Assembly (NCBI RefSeq): GCF_026745355.1
Contig: NC_079206.1
Span: forward strand, 34,364,653 to 34,428,652
Direction: 5' to 3'
Source of the DNA: Beta vulgaris subsp. vulgaris
Taxonomy: Eukaryota > Streptophyta > Magnoliopsida > Caryophyllales > Amaranthaceae
DNA: 64,000 bases
Shown piece after piece: positions 35,405 to 47,101 of this stretch (the stretch's first letter is position 1; every line of letters begins with the position of its first letter). The notes below the pieces were generated by a model. It did not search any database, was not told the DNA's origin, and saw only the letters and a program-made list of their open reading frames with translations. The translations under genes were made by a program, and so were the position numbers.

Positions 35405-37337
35405 CTAGCTATTTATACACGCGATGCGTGCGATGACATTTTTAGCCTAATTATTACTAAGTAGTAAACAAAAAGAAAATGCAAATTAGTATTTTACGGT
35501 CACCTCCATTTTGTGAATAAGATTCTTTGAAATACAATCAAATAGCTAGTATTCCTTCTACATTTTGTTATTTCTTCTGCAGTCATTAACTCTTTACATT
35601 TAAGTAGCATTACAGTATTACTCCCTTAGTTAAACTTATCTCTATTGAACAAAAAAAAAATTGAGTCCATATTATCTGTTACGTTAATTTCAATGCAACA
35701 ATATTATAATTTGGCTAATTTATACTTTGATCTACACTTGTATTTGAAACCCATATTATAATTTGGCTAATTTATACTTTGATCCACACTTGTATTTGAA
35801 ACCCAAAATTTTGAGTGACGTGTTGTAGCTTGTAGGCACATCCTTCTAGAATTTTAACAAAAAAAATTTCACTACCTTTTCCACTACTTGATAACATCAG
35901 TATATATAATTCCACTACTTTTGCTATTCATTTTCTCTCTCCTCTCACTACAAATCTACAAACCATATTTTCAAGGAACCTAGTTTATCAAACTATACAC
36001 TATACAATAAGAAAATTAAAACTTTTTAAGTATTAAGCAAAGCAGTAGATCTAATTCATCAAAAATCCATCAGCCGTATCAACCACTTTTGAAAGAAGCA
36101 AACCAGCTTCAGTTTTTTCTTGGGTCGATTTTCTAGCAAAGAAAGGTAATTTCATAAATCAACTTCAGTTTTTTTCTTGGGTCGATTTTCTATCATCCCA
36201 AAATTTAATCCGAAAAGTATGAATCAATTTCAGTTTTTTTTTCCCTTGCCTAACATCTAAATTATGATTTCACAAACTTATATTTAAAATTTTCATCAGT
36301 CTCATATTTAAAATTATATTTGAGATAAATTTTAAATTTTCATACACAATTTGATATTGGAATTCTTTTAAAAAAACAAAATCGTTTCTTTTATCTTGTT
36401 TTCTGATTTAAATGAAAATGAATTAAATTTAAATTGTATAAAAGCCCTTTTTTCCATTTCAAAATTTTACAGTTGTCTTGGTGCTTAATTTATATTTGTT
36501 TTCGCAAAATAATGTAATTTTTTTCTGAAAATGGTTTTAGCAAATTATTTTAATTTTTTTTTCTGAAAATTGATTTTTGCAAAAACCGTTCGCGAAAAAT
36601 TTGATTTTGGTTTTTTTTTTTCAAAATTTATTTGTGAAAATGGTTTTTTTGCAAAAGTTATGAGCAGAATTTTTAATATTGGAATTTTAAAAAAAAAACT
36701 AAATTTGTTACTTTTATCTTGTTCTCTCATTTCATGTGAAAATAAAGGGTTAAATTTAAGTCCTTTTTAACTAATTGCTATCATCTCCCTTTTTTCTGTT
36801 AGTCGCTACATAACAATTGCTATTGTTTTTTCAACTAATTTGAAATAACTTGGAATATTAAAAGAATTATGTGCCTTTTTGGAAGTTTGCAAATCGCAGA
36901 TGGACAAATGTGTGATATCCCCGTCGAAATTTTATTTTTTTTTACAGATTTTTATGCATAGCGTGTATAGGTAAAGAATAATTTGTAAGTGAAATTTGTG
37001 AGTTCTTGATGAGAACAATGATTTGTAAGTGAATTTTGTGAATGTTTTTTTTATGTATTTACGCCCTAATATTAGTTTTGGTTTGTAAGTTAATTTTTAG
37101 TTTTTTGTAAAGTTTAGTGATTTGCGAGATTTCTTGAACGTGATTTAGAAAGGGATTTGTAAAGTTTCCTAACATAAGTGATTTGGGAGTGATGTTGAAA
37201 TTTAATTTCCGGTAGCTTTGTTTGAATCCCCATTTTGGTATTGATATTATTTTCGTAATTTAGTAAGGGAAAAGGGGGCATAATAGTCAGTTCAAAAGAG
37301 GACACCATAGGTCTCCCCTTCCCTTATGTAATAGAGA
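35405..37337 (-). mobile_element. Non-autonomous Helitron
   Basis: Read on the minus strand it starts TCTCTATTACATAAGGG at 37337 and ends GCACGCATCGCGTGTATAAA then TAGCTAG at 35405. The insertion is between A and T (A before TC, T after CTAG), with no target duplication. A short GC-rich hairpin (CACGC-ATCG-CGTG) about 10 bp before a CTAG end is the plant Helitron 3' signature, and the TC start also fits. No Rep/helicase is present. The interior is AT-rich with two local duplications: 55 bp twice at 35699-35810, and TTCTTGGGTCGATTTTCTA at about 36117 and 36175. Confidence 0.75.
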
Positions 37338-38872
37338 TATATGAATATTGTCTAATGTGTGCTCAAACTTTAAAAGATAATTAAAATAATATGGTAGCGC
37401 TTTCTGTTGCTCGAATAGGACCATATACAATTGTTATCCTATGAGACAAACTAAATGACCATCATAATGGAGTCAAAAACTGATGTATTTAATCTTCTAA
37501 GAGACTGAATAACAAGTGCGGAAGTTATGTAACACAATCAATAATGTTCGAACAATGTAAAAGAACCAATGAACGGGATAGTTCTTAGATTATTCAATTA
37601 TAAAGACACAACCACCACAAGGAATAAATTTAAGGATTTTGAATGTATAGAGACAAAGCCACCAACAATCAACAGAATTTGTATAAACACTCAAGTTTAA
37701 AACTCACGAAATTTTATTAATCACTATCTATAAAATTCGAACTACATAAACTCTATTTATACTAGTTTAAACATGCTAATCCTAATAGGAAACAAATATA
37801 CTAACCCTAGTAGGAAACACAAACACGAACCCTAATAGGCTTAGGACAAATCCCTAAGTCCTAGACTCCCTAAACTCCTTGAATCATGTAAAATATTATT
37901 GTTAATTACTTATTATATTTTTTTATATTCAATACTATTTATCATCATCATCATGTTGTTGGTGTTAATATTAGTAGTATAAGGTAACCTTTTATCTCCA
38001 GTATTTGTGTCTGTCCGTATGTGATATATGTAACCTTTGGTTTCTCTTTTCTGACTTATTGGGATCTGATATGGTTATGGATTGTCTATAATATATGTTT
38101 TTTGGTTATGGAGATCAAGACTTTTGGGTTAAAGTGGAGGTTTTGGGTTAAAGAAGTACACTTGATAGCTATTGATGGGCTTATTTGCAACACTTCTGTT
38201 TCTTCTTATGTCTTCAATATTTTGCATTCTTATTTTTTTTTTTAATTTGTTCATCATTTTTTGCTTTTGTTTGCTTTGCTTTTCTTCCTTTTTTTTTGCA
38301 TTTTTTGGTATGCTTTTTTTTTCTTCCCATCCTTTACATTGAATTAATGTCAAATGTACTTACCATGAGGTAAGGGAGAGGGATGTTATGTGTTTAACTT
38401 GAAATGAATGATAAGAATTGGAGAAATGGTCGTGGTGAAGGGAAGAATGCTTCTTTTATATATATAGTTTGTTTGTTGCTTTTATTTAGAAAAGTTGTGA
38501 GAATTAGAAATTCGTTTTTTTCAGGCGACAATAATGATTTTCATTAATGCTCATTAATGCAAAGTTAGAGAATAAATAAATGAAAACTCATTCATTAATT
38601 AAAAAGTATGTGTGCAACAATAATAGAGTAAAATTATTAGAATGTGCATATAAAAAGAATAAATCTGAAAATGAAATCTTAAGTATAGACTTCTACGTTG
38701 CATGACGAGACGACTACGTTGCTTCAGTTTTCATGAGGTCTCTTTCTAAATGAAAAGAGAGAATGTGTATATTTTTTTTCATGCTGATTGGACCTAAGTG
38801 AGTTCAAATATCTAAGTGAATATATGCTATTGGGACTGGATTTATGTGTATGTATTATGGATCTGATAGCAA
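37338..38872. other. AT-rich spacer, nothing recognised
   Basis: No coding signature. The part at 37500-37880 resembles decayed repeat sequence (AATCCTAATAGGAAAC repeated about three times at 37776-37850). The T-rich run near 38240-38330 gives spurious Phe-rich frames. Confidence 0.5.
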
Positions 38873-38971
38873 CTAAAGTCTTTTGTCATCAATCGTATCT
38901 TGGATAATTGCCTTAAGGCCCACACACCTTTCCCTTTGGTGACCTCTCCTTCTGTGGTATTTACAATAGGA
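38873..38971 (-). pseudogene. Gypsy gag zinc-knuckle fragment
   Basis: Minus-strand frame: SYCKYHRRRGHQRERCVGLK followed by AIIQDTIDDKRL and a stop. The C-x2-H-x3-G-H-x4-C arrangement with L-K-x-x-I-Q-D-x-I-D after it is the nucleic-acid-binding knuckle of plant gypsy (Tat/Ogre-like) gag. Only this patch is recognisable. A further minus-strand open frame at 39465-39764 (99 codons) may belong to the same remnant, but I do not recognise it. Confidence 0.65.
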
Positions 38972-41151
38972 CTCTTTTATCCCATATTGAATTTCTTTCC
39001 TCTTGAAGTGGGTCTGTTAAGGGTCCAATTGGGGATATCGCTATTGTAACACGGAGTTGGTAAATTTTTTTGAGTATATGTCATTTTGAGTTGGGTGAAG
39101 GTCATTTATGCACGTCGGAGTTTTAATTAATCCTTTGTACCCATGTTAACATTTTTACCTACTACAACGACATCTATGTTATTTAGGGTCTTATTTGAGA
39201 GATAAAGCTATCGTTAGTTCTATGTCCATTTCCTCCATGGTACTAGAATAGGCATTATTGTCCTAGATTTGTCATTTTTGGTCTCCCTCAGAATCTGGAG
39301 TTGGTACTATAAGATAAAGCAAGTTTCTAAAATGAAGGTATTAAATACAGCATCATAATTCATATCTAGGTGTGTAAATTCGCTATTAGGCTTTCCCTTA
39401 AGCCTGGTAAGAGTCAGTGTAGGTTTAGAAGGTATCTCTATGGGAGCACACATTTTTCTTGTTTTCATAGATGTTTTGATGTTGATGAATCATCAATAAT
39501 TCTTTTGCCTCCTCTGGAAAGATGGGAGCTTTCAAAGATTGATTTGAGGAAAGGATTTATTAGTGGATTGTGTTTTTTGATGTCATGCAGCTCATTGATT
39601 CTTTGTTGGTCAGTAACTATTGCACCAAAACTATCTAGTGCCTTGTAATATGCACAACTATTCTCTTGAAGAAAAGTGCGGTTTGCCTCTAGTTTCACGA
39701 CATGTACAAGATCTACTAGTATACCCTTTAACTCATCGATATGTTCTTGAACTGTACTTGACATATTGTGTATTTCTTACAATGGATCATCAAGTGGGAA
39801 TTTAGAAAGAAATTGATGATGGGGAGAGAGAGAGAGAGAGAGAGAGAGAAGTCAAATAAAGGAATGCATTCTTTTAAAAAAAACAAAAAAACTCGAGCTT
39901 CTACATACAAAAATTAGCGCATCCTAAATGTATGATATGTTTTTGTATTTTTTTTCTTTTGATGCAGATTGATCTAATGCTTGAATGCATGACTTTTCTG
40001 GATGCACATAGACCTAATGCATGTATCCATGACTCGATCTATGTGTTCAAACCTATGAAACGTTGCCAATGATAATTTAGGAATGTGGTGCAAAAAGGAT
40101 AAGCGGAGTACAAACTAGAGGTCAATACTCCCTCAAGCTAGTCCTAACACCAATCTCAATTCAAAATCCCATACATAACCTTGAATTTCACTTTGGCTTT
40201 TTCACCTTTTGAACTCTTTCACTTTTTAAATGTTTTTCATTTTTTCTCATCAAATTGCTCTGTCTTTCTTTTCTTTCAATAGAAATCCAAATGAAACACT
40301 AAGAGCTTTATTTCTTTCTTTAATTTCTTTTGCCTTTCCTCTCGCATTTTTCTTTAGCTTTTGCAATCATACTTGCATATTAATTCACTTTCAACCAAGA
40401 CCCAATATCAAAACAGCTCAACTCAACACAAACTAGACATGCACTCCACTTTGGGAAAAGTTTGGCCATGACTTATTCTGAGGGTTAAGCAAAAATAGGA
40501 TAGAAAGACTCAGATGTGTTGAGAAGCGAAAAATTATGCCGTATAAAAGCTTTTGGCTTTGGAGCTCCTATTTCTAACAAAAAGAAACGCCCTAAATCAT
40601 TCTTCAAAAGGCTCGGTCTAATGCAATCTTAGGGAGATAAAATGCAAGTCACAAGTTAGGCGATCAATGGTGAGGGTTGTGAATGAGTCTTACGAGGTTC
40701 TTGGCCCTCCTTCGGGATTCGTTGCACAAGGGCTGGGCTTCCAAAACCATCAAGTCTAATGTAAGGAAGGTCTTCCAATCAAGTTATGAACACTTTTAGC
40801 CACAAATCATGCATGCAACAAAGCTATCCTAAATGCAGAAAAATAAAAAAAAATAAAAAAAAGAAAAGGAATAAAACAGAAAAATGTGTTTTTTTTTTTT
40901 TTTGAAATTTGTTTATGCAACGGAAAGCAAGGCAAAACTACCAAAAAAACTATCAAACACACGTTGTAATGGTGAAAGAGAATAAACAGGGGTGGGGGAA
41001 GACAAGAGCAATAGAACCCCTATATCACTAACCATCGATGACCCCAAATTCCCAAAGACATAAGCATACATGCAAGGCCCCTAAGCTTAAGCGAAACTTC
41101 GCGCTCGGAGTTACTAAAGGAGGGCGAGGGTGGGAGTTTCATGAATAGCAC
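38972..41151. other. Spacer between gag fragment and Athila ORF; (GA)n tract
   Basis: Holds an unrecognised minus frame (39465-39764), a (GA)n run (39826-39849), poly-A/T tracts near 40850-40900, and sequence 40440-41150 that is probably the 3' region of the Athila element to its right. I could not fix an LTR. Confidence 0.45.
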
Positions 41152-42609
41152 TTAATACCCACCATCACCCCCATCGGGAGGGGGGTTAGGAGGGAAATAC
41201 CCACTGGAGTACCCGCCAGGGAAGTAAGACGGATAATGGGGGTAGGGGCGGAAAGGAGGCTCCTTAAATAGCACTTTACGAGGGTCAAAAGGTAGGAGGA
41301 TAGTGTGGATGGTTAGGAAAAGGGGGCTCCTGTCTGGAATGGACATTGGCGAACGGTCAAGGTCGGTGCGGATACCAGCAAGGGTAGCAATAACCGCACG
41401 TTGATTGGCCTCCTGAGAGACCTGCATTTGGGTGATGGCCGCCATGGCGGAGCCCATATCGAAAGACTGGGAGGAGGAAGGTTCGGCCACCTCACTCTCA
41501 GGAATGCGGTGGTCGGACCTCAAAACTCTCGGAGCCCGTGGTATGCCCTCCATTATGGTGGACTGAATGAAGGTCCTATCAGGGATGTCCTAAGGGGTAA
41601 CATAGGAAGGGGGAACCCGACAACGGTTTTCATAGTTAACGGGGGGTTCCAGATGAACTCGTTGTTCATGTAACAATATGGTCTCCCCCCCTCGCCACAA
41701 GCCAAATGCAGTTTGGTGCCATGTAATGACGCATAAATTTCATCTACTGCAGGGCTGCACCATCCAATAGGTTGAACTGACCAACATAAGGCACACTAGC
41801 TTCCAAGCGAGCCAGGTCCTCGTCCAAGACGCTATTCGGGTGATCATTCCACCACAAACGATCTCCCCGGATACCGTAGTAACCCCTCCCCCCCCCCCCC
41901 CCCCCGAATCTCTTGCAATCGATTAAGTAAGAGAGTGCCCCATCAGTGGCCAACCAAAGAACCAAGAGCTCTTCCTTTCTCAACTGCCCGACTTCCTGCA
42001 TAGGAAAGATGGTATAAATCAACATCCTATGGAAGTAACAAAGAGCGGTATGGATAATCTGCAATGCTTGGACGAGTTCATCCGAAACGGAGTGGTTCCA
42101 TTGGTAATCTTGGCCCACCATTCATGTTCAGTGTACCCCTGCCAAATGGTGTCTAAAGGGGAATCACAAGGGGTACTTTAATCCATCCTAAAGGCTTCAC
42201 AAAATTCGTCAAATGAGAGTGTTCTGACTTGAGTGAAAAGACGACATTGGATAGTCAAAACACCTGTGTCCAGCTCCCGGCTTATGTTTAACGTACTCAA
42301 GAACTCAAGAGTAAGTTGATCAGAAGTGGGCTCATGGATGGTGAGAAAGTTCGACAGCCTTAGATTATCTGTCATTTGCATTATCATCGATTCGATGTTA
42401 AGATGAACGCAGGTAATGTAGTCGTAGAACTTCGTGGGACGAAGTGTGTGCTCGGAAAGTCTTGTGAAGATTTACGGTGAGCCGCATTGGGGAATTTCAC
42501 AGGATAAATGGGTGGGGGATTAGAGCTAGAAGAGAGTCCTTACGAGGAGGACCCTGTCTTGGCTCTCTTAGACAGAGATAATGATCCCTCGCCACTGTTC
42601 CTTCCCATG
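41152..42609 (-). pseudogene. Athila post-pol ORF (ATHILA ORF-1 family)
   Basis: On the minus strand the ATG at 42607-42609 opens MGRNSGEGSLSLSKRAKTGS. Later frames give FLTIHEPTSDQLTLEFLSTL (42290-42350), FDEFCEAFRMD, WNHSVSDELVQALQIIHTAL (about 42040-42100) and a proline/glycine-rich tail RPYPHYPSYFPGGY ending near 41152. These are features of the Athila-specific ORF that lies downstream of pol, sometimes called env-like; its role is unknown. An 18-base poly-C run (41888-41905) encodes poly-Gly on the minus strand and is a likely slippage site. At least three frame changes are present. Confidence 0.8.
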
Positions 42610-44206
42610 GTGGTAGAAAAAAGGTTTTGTTTTACAAACTAGAAAGAATAAATGACAGTCTGGTTCAGTAGCATAAATCAAACTAACTCCCCACACAAAG
42701 AAACACACACAAAAGAAAATACAAAGAAAAAAAACTAATCCTAAAATCTACCAGCTAACAATCCCACAATCAATAGCAACAAAATTGCTAACAAGCAAGA
42801 ACTAGAGCTATGCCAAGAATTGCAACCACTCACAAGGTGCCTCACAACATGAATTCAACAAACCAACCAAAAGTTGTGCAAAAATTCTCAACAACACTTA
42901 GCAAATCATGCAATGTACTTCACAAAAATTTAAAAGATTATGAAACTCTCACAAAGAACATGAAATTCCATGACAATATCAAGCACAAAATTGGGCAAAT
43001 TTCATGAATAAGCAAAAGTTCGAGGAAAAACAAGCATGCAATCAAAAAGAAAACACTCTAGAAGTCCAAAACAAAAGATTATAGATGAAAAACAAGGATT
43101 AGAAAAAGATTTACCAACATGGAGATGAAAATCCCTAAATTTGAAACCCTAGAAGTCCAAACCTTGCTAAATCCCTAAATTTTGTGCTCTTGAGTGTTGT
43201 AGAGATGAAGGTGATGAAAATTCCGGTGAGCAAGTCGGTCGGAGGTCGCCGGAAAACTTGTATTGTGGCCAGATCTAAAGAGCTTGAAGAGAGAGAAAGT
43301 GAGTGAGTGAGTGAGTGAGTGAGTGTGGTTGAAATTATGAGAAAAAGAGAGGTAGAAACCGAAAAAAAAACGAAAGGAGACCTCGTTTTTTACCCAGCCG
43401 GGTTTGGTGCGGGTGCACCAAATTCTTCTGCCACAGTTAAATTTCTGGGAAAGTTTGGTGCAGGCACACCTGGTCGAGGTGCGGGCGCACACTTGCTTTT
43501 TCGAAAATGTTCTTAAAATTTGGTGTTGGCGCACCGTTCTAACTTTTCGAAAATATTTTAGATCGATGGGGGCGCACTAGAGGCTTCTGTTTTCCTCAGC
43601 TTTTCTTTTTGCAATTTGGTGCGGGCGCGCCAAGCTCGTCTGTTTTTTTTTTCTGCCAACTCACTCCTTTTAACTTAACTTTCCATATGAATCATAGCTC
43701 ACAATGAAGCTCTCATGAAAGCTGATAAAGCAAAAATCAAACTAACAACCAAAAGAAAAATAAAATAAAAGAAAGGGAAGAAAAGGAACGGGTTGCCTCC
43801 CATCTAGCTCTTGTATTAAGTCATTAGCTGAAGAAATAAGAAGGATACGTTCTTCACGACATGCGCTAGGATGAGCGAAGGATCAAACAACCAATGGCAC
43901 CAATGGCGTGATTATCATGATAAAGCTTCAATATCTAACTGTTCACCCGATATGGATCGTTCTTCCCTAAAATCTCATAAGCTCCATAAGGGGTAGTCTT
44001 TGACACTGAGAATGGTCCCGACCACTTGGACTTTTACTTTCCAGGGAAGAGTTTTAGTCTTACATTAAACAACAGGACTTTGTCCCCAACCTGAATTCTC
44101 TTTGTTGAATCCGGTGATCATGTCATTTCTTCGTTTGATCCTTGTATAATCTCGAGCTCTCATATGCGTCGAATCGGAGTTCCTCAAGCTCAACTAACCT
44201 TTCCTT
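42610..44206. other. Athila spacer between pol and ORF-1, with GC-rich palindromes
   Basis: Non-coding. 43800 reversed reads GATGGGAGGCAACCC, a phrase typical of Athila sequence after pol. A (GAGT)n run lies at 43298-43326. Between 43400 and 43640 the phrase GGTGCGGGCGCACC and variants appear five to six times, each an imperfect palindrome. The leader before ORF-1 (42610-43150) is A-rich with CTAGGGTTT reversed near 43145. Confidence 0.6.
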
Positions 44207-45245
44207 TCAAGCGTCTTCCGCCAAGTGATGATCCATGTTGAGTTCTTTAATTGCCCACCAAGCTTTGTGCTCTAGTTCAACCGGTAAATGGCATGCTTTG
44301 CCATACACAAGGTGATAAGGAGTGGTGCCTATAGGTGTCTTGAAAGCCGTGCGAAGAGCCCAAAGAGAATCATCTACCTCCAAAGACCAATCCTTACTTG
44401 TCTTATTGACCATTCTCTCAAGGACGTTCTTTACTTCTTGATTTGAGACTTCAACTTGGCCTTGGGTTTTGGGGTGATAGGGAAGTCCGACTTTGTTACT
44501 CCGTAATTCTTCAAAAGTGCATGTAGTTGCTTTTTGGCGAAGTGTGAACCGCCATCACTTATCAATACTCGGGGCCCTCCAAACCGAGGGAACATGATCT
44601 TCTTCAGGAGCTTGGTAACAACTTTGTGGTCATTGGTGGGGAAGGCAATGGCTTCAACCCATTTAGTTATGTAGTCAACCGCAACAAAAATGTACATATT
44701 GCCCAAAGAAGGAACAAATAGACCCATGAAGTCGACTCCCCAAACATCAAATGGTTCGACCTCGAGGATGTTTTGTTGAGGCATCTCATGTCTTTTTGTG
44801 ATGCCATCACTCCTTTGACATCTATCGCAACTCAAAATAAACTCCCAAGCATCCTTTTGCAATAAGGGCTAAAACATACCACATTGAAGCACCATAGCAA
44901 TAGTTTTTCTTGTTCCATTGTGCCCTCCACATGCCAAGGTATGGTAATGCTTCAACACCGAGGTCATCTCATGATTGGGCACACACCTCCTAAACACTCC
45001 ATTGGCGCACTTCTTAAACAAGAGTGGGTCATCCCAATAGAACCTCAAAACTTATTTGAAAAACTGTTTTCTTTGTTGGGAATTAAAACCAAGAGGTTCA
45101 ATCCCACAAGCCAAATAATTCGCATAGTCCGCAAACCATGGATTCTCATTGTTCATAATGGCGAATAGTGCTTCTTTGCTCAAATCTTTTTCAGTAGGGA
45201 TCTCATCAGGATCCAAGAGCTTCTGATCAAGAGGGAGGCGATCCT
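44207..45245 (-). pseudogene. Athila-type gypsy integrase (with end of RNase H)
   Basis: Starting near 45245 on the minus strand: ENPWFADYANYLACG, QQRKQFFK, YWDDPLLFKKCANGVFRRCV, then the zinc-binding region ending in [13 protein letters not shown] (C-x2-C) at 44820. The catalytic core follows ([38 protein letters not shown]), then [20 protein letters not shown] (about 44260-44320), diagnostic for Athila. The core reads D..D with the third acidic residue in the region of a frameshift at about 44430-44460. A stop and frameshifts make it inactive. The upstream end at about 45245 is a junction with Tat element D. Confidence 0.88.
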
Positions 45246-45822
45246 TAAGGAGGTGGTGTTCACCTTGTAGTAATATATGGTTCCCTTACTAGGGCTATTA
45301 CTACTTCGTTGACCTTACTTTTGAGAAGTAAAAAACCTTTACTAAGGTGTGCTTATTCAGACCTTCTTCCTTTAGGAGACAATAATGTTTCCCTTGCTAG
45401 GGAATATCACAATTTGGCTGACCATGCTTGTTTAAGTAATTCACCTTTAATATGGTTTATTACTCTTTGGTCATCCTCCTTTGGGAACCAATGTGTGTCC
45501 TAAGAATGATTATCCCTTGCTGAGGTGGGTGATTCTTTTAGTTTAATTCTTTTTTCTGATGTTACTTGCTTCTTCAATTTTTATCCAAGTTAATGTCACT
45601 TTAAGAACACTGTGTTAACTAGTGGTAAGAAATTCGCCAAAGCGAATGACTGAAGTTAAATAGAGAAACAATCATAATTATAGGAAGAAAGTAGAAATTG
45701 TATTATGTGAATTTTACTTGGAAAACTACCAAGGTACATGTAAATATTCCTCATTCTCTTTTTGTACTGTGGAACTTTTTTTGTTATTACATGCTACTAG
45801 CATTGCTGAGTATTGATGTAGA
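45246..45822. other. Tat element D 3' spacer remnant
   Basis: Non-coding. Contains four relatives of the palindrome-like motif: CCCTTACTAGGG (45284), CCTTTACTAAGG (about 45337), CCCTTGCTAGGG (about 45391) and CCCTTGCTGAGG (about 45511). This is an expanded version of the pair seen in the other Tat copies. Accessory gene and 3' LTR of element D are missing on this side. Confidence 0.65.
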
Positions 45823-46282
45823 TTAGACGTGATACTTCTTCTGAGTGTCTAAATTCCAAGTGTGTTGTATTGGACGTCCATCAATAATCTTGGAGATGGA
45901 AAGTTCCACTTCTTCGATAACGAAATAAGGACCTTCCCAATTTGTTGTTAGCTTACCTACCTCTTTAGCTCGTCCTACAGCTTTCATCTTCCTGAGAACC
46001 GAATCCCCTGCTTTAAGCGGACGTCTAGTGACTCTGTTGTTAAAGTCCCGAGCCATTCGAAACTTGTATAATTGCAACCCTAATAATGTGTTACCCCTTA
46101 CCTCTGGTACTTGATCCAAGGCAGTGCGCAAGGCAGACCAATTGGCCTCTTTTGTGCACATCATGACTCCTAGGGTGGATTCTTCAATCTCAATGGGCGA
46201 GACAACCTCAGTTCCATATACTAACATGAAAGGTGTCTCGCCTGTAGAATTCTTAGTCGCGTTTACCTTCTAATTGACCATA
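45823..46282 (-). pseudogene. Tat element D integrase C-terminus
   Basis: Minus-strand frame MLVYGTEVVSPIEIEE, TALDQVPEVRGNTL, MARDFNNRVTRRPLKAGDSV and NWEGPYFVIEEV, ending NLDTQKKYHV. This is the end of the pol whose upstream part is at 57986-58999. Element C with its target duplication lies between them. Confidence 0.88.
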
Positions 46283-46287
46283 AAACC

Positions 46288-46921
46288 TGTCTTGCTCTAA
46301 GAAACTAGCAAACTTATATCACACTCCCAAAGATGAGTTCTTATAATTGGAGACTTGTGCAACAATGATAGAGTCAAATCCCAAAGCAAACTCCTGACCA
46401 GCAACCTGCACAAAAGGGACCCACCCTGGAGGTTTGGGTGGTATTTCCCCCTCCGAAGCTTAAGTCAGATGTCAGGGATGTAAAGGAACTTTTAGAGAGA
46501 GAAAGTAGAGAGAGAGAGAGAAGAATTTATGACAGAGTAACAGTCCTATGCCCTGAAAAACGTACCTTTCACCCTGAAATCAAGGACTATTTATACTATT
46601 TGAAATGACTGTTGTGCCTTGATGTCACTTTAATTTGGGAGCATCTGATTGGCTAATTCAAAGAAGCGGGACACGTGGCAGTAATTGATTGGTCGGCACA
46701 CCTCACTTTCATAAAAAGGTGTAGATCATTTTTACTGGGCCTAAGTACAATTTTTGGGGCCAGAAGAGGGGCCTCTAGTACATTTTCTTCAGAGAAACGT
46801 ACTTTTTGGCCTGCCACTTCCAGACCCTTTGTACTTTTACCTCTCTGCATGCATGCCACATGTAGGGCTCTGATGGGGCCACGTGGCAGCACGATAGCCG
46901 TTGATTTTTTAGGCTACAACA
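46288..46921 (-). repeat. 3' LTR of element C
   Basis: 634 bp. Boundaries were set by the target duplication on the left and the polypurine tract on the right. Carries CACGTGG and CCACATG motifs and a GAGAGAGAGAGAG run. The first bases TGTCTTGCTC differ at two positions from the partner's TGTTATGCTC. Confidence 0.93.
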
Positions 46922-47101
46922 TTTGCCCCTTAAAAGAGGGAGTTATTATCTTTTGGGCGCCAAGACGGTTAATCTTCCTCTTTTAACCGACCTGAAACTG
47001 CCCTTCCCCTTCATTCAAAAAAGAGCCGATTTTGCCGGTCTCCAAGGTCAACTTAGGACAACGGTTACTTTTCACCGGATGAGGGGTCATTTTCACCCCT
47101 C

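Noticed and set aside
36545..36770. Lys/Phe-rich frames on both strands
   Set aside because: Products of A/T-rich repeats (GAAAATGGTTTTTGCAAAA) inside the Helitron.
38129..38373. Phe/Leu-rich and Lys-rich frames
   Set aside because: Arise from a T-rich run; no domain.
39465..39764. 99-codon minus-strand frame as a host gene
   Set aside because: No recognisable domain or splice context, and it lies beside a gypsy gag fragment. Left as unidentified.
43175..43534. 119-codon minus-strand frame with Leu/Ser/His-rich text
   Set aside because: Low-complexity (GAGT)n and GC-palindrome sequence in the Athila spacer; no family resemblance.
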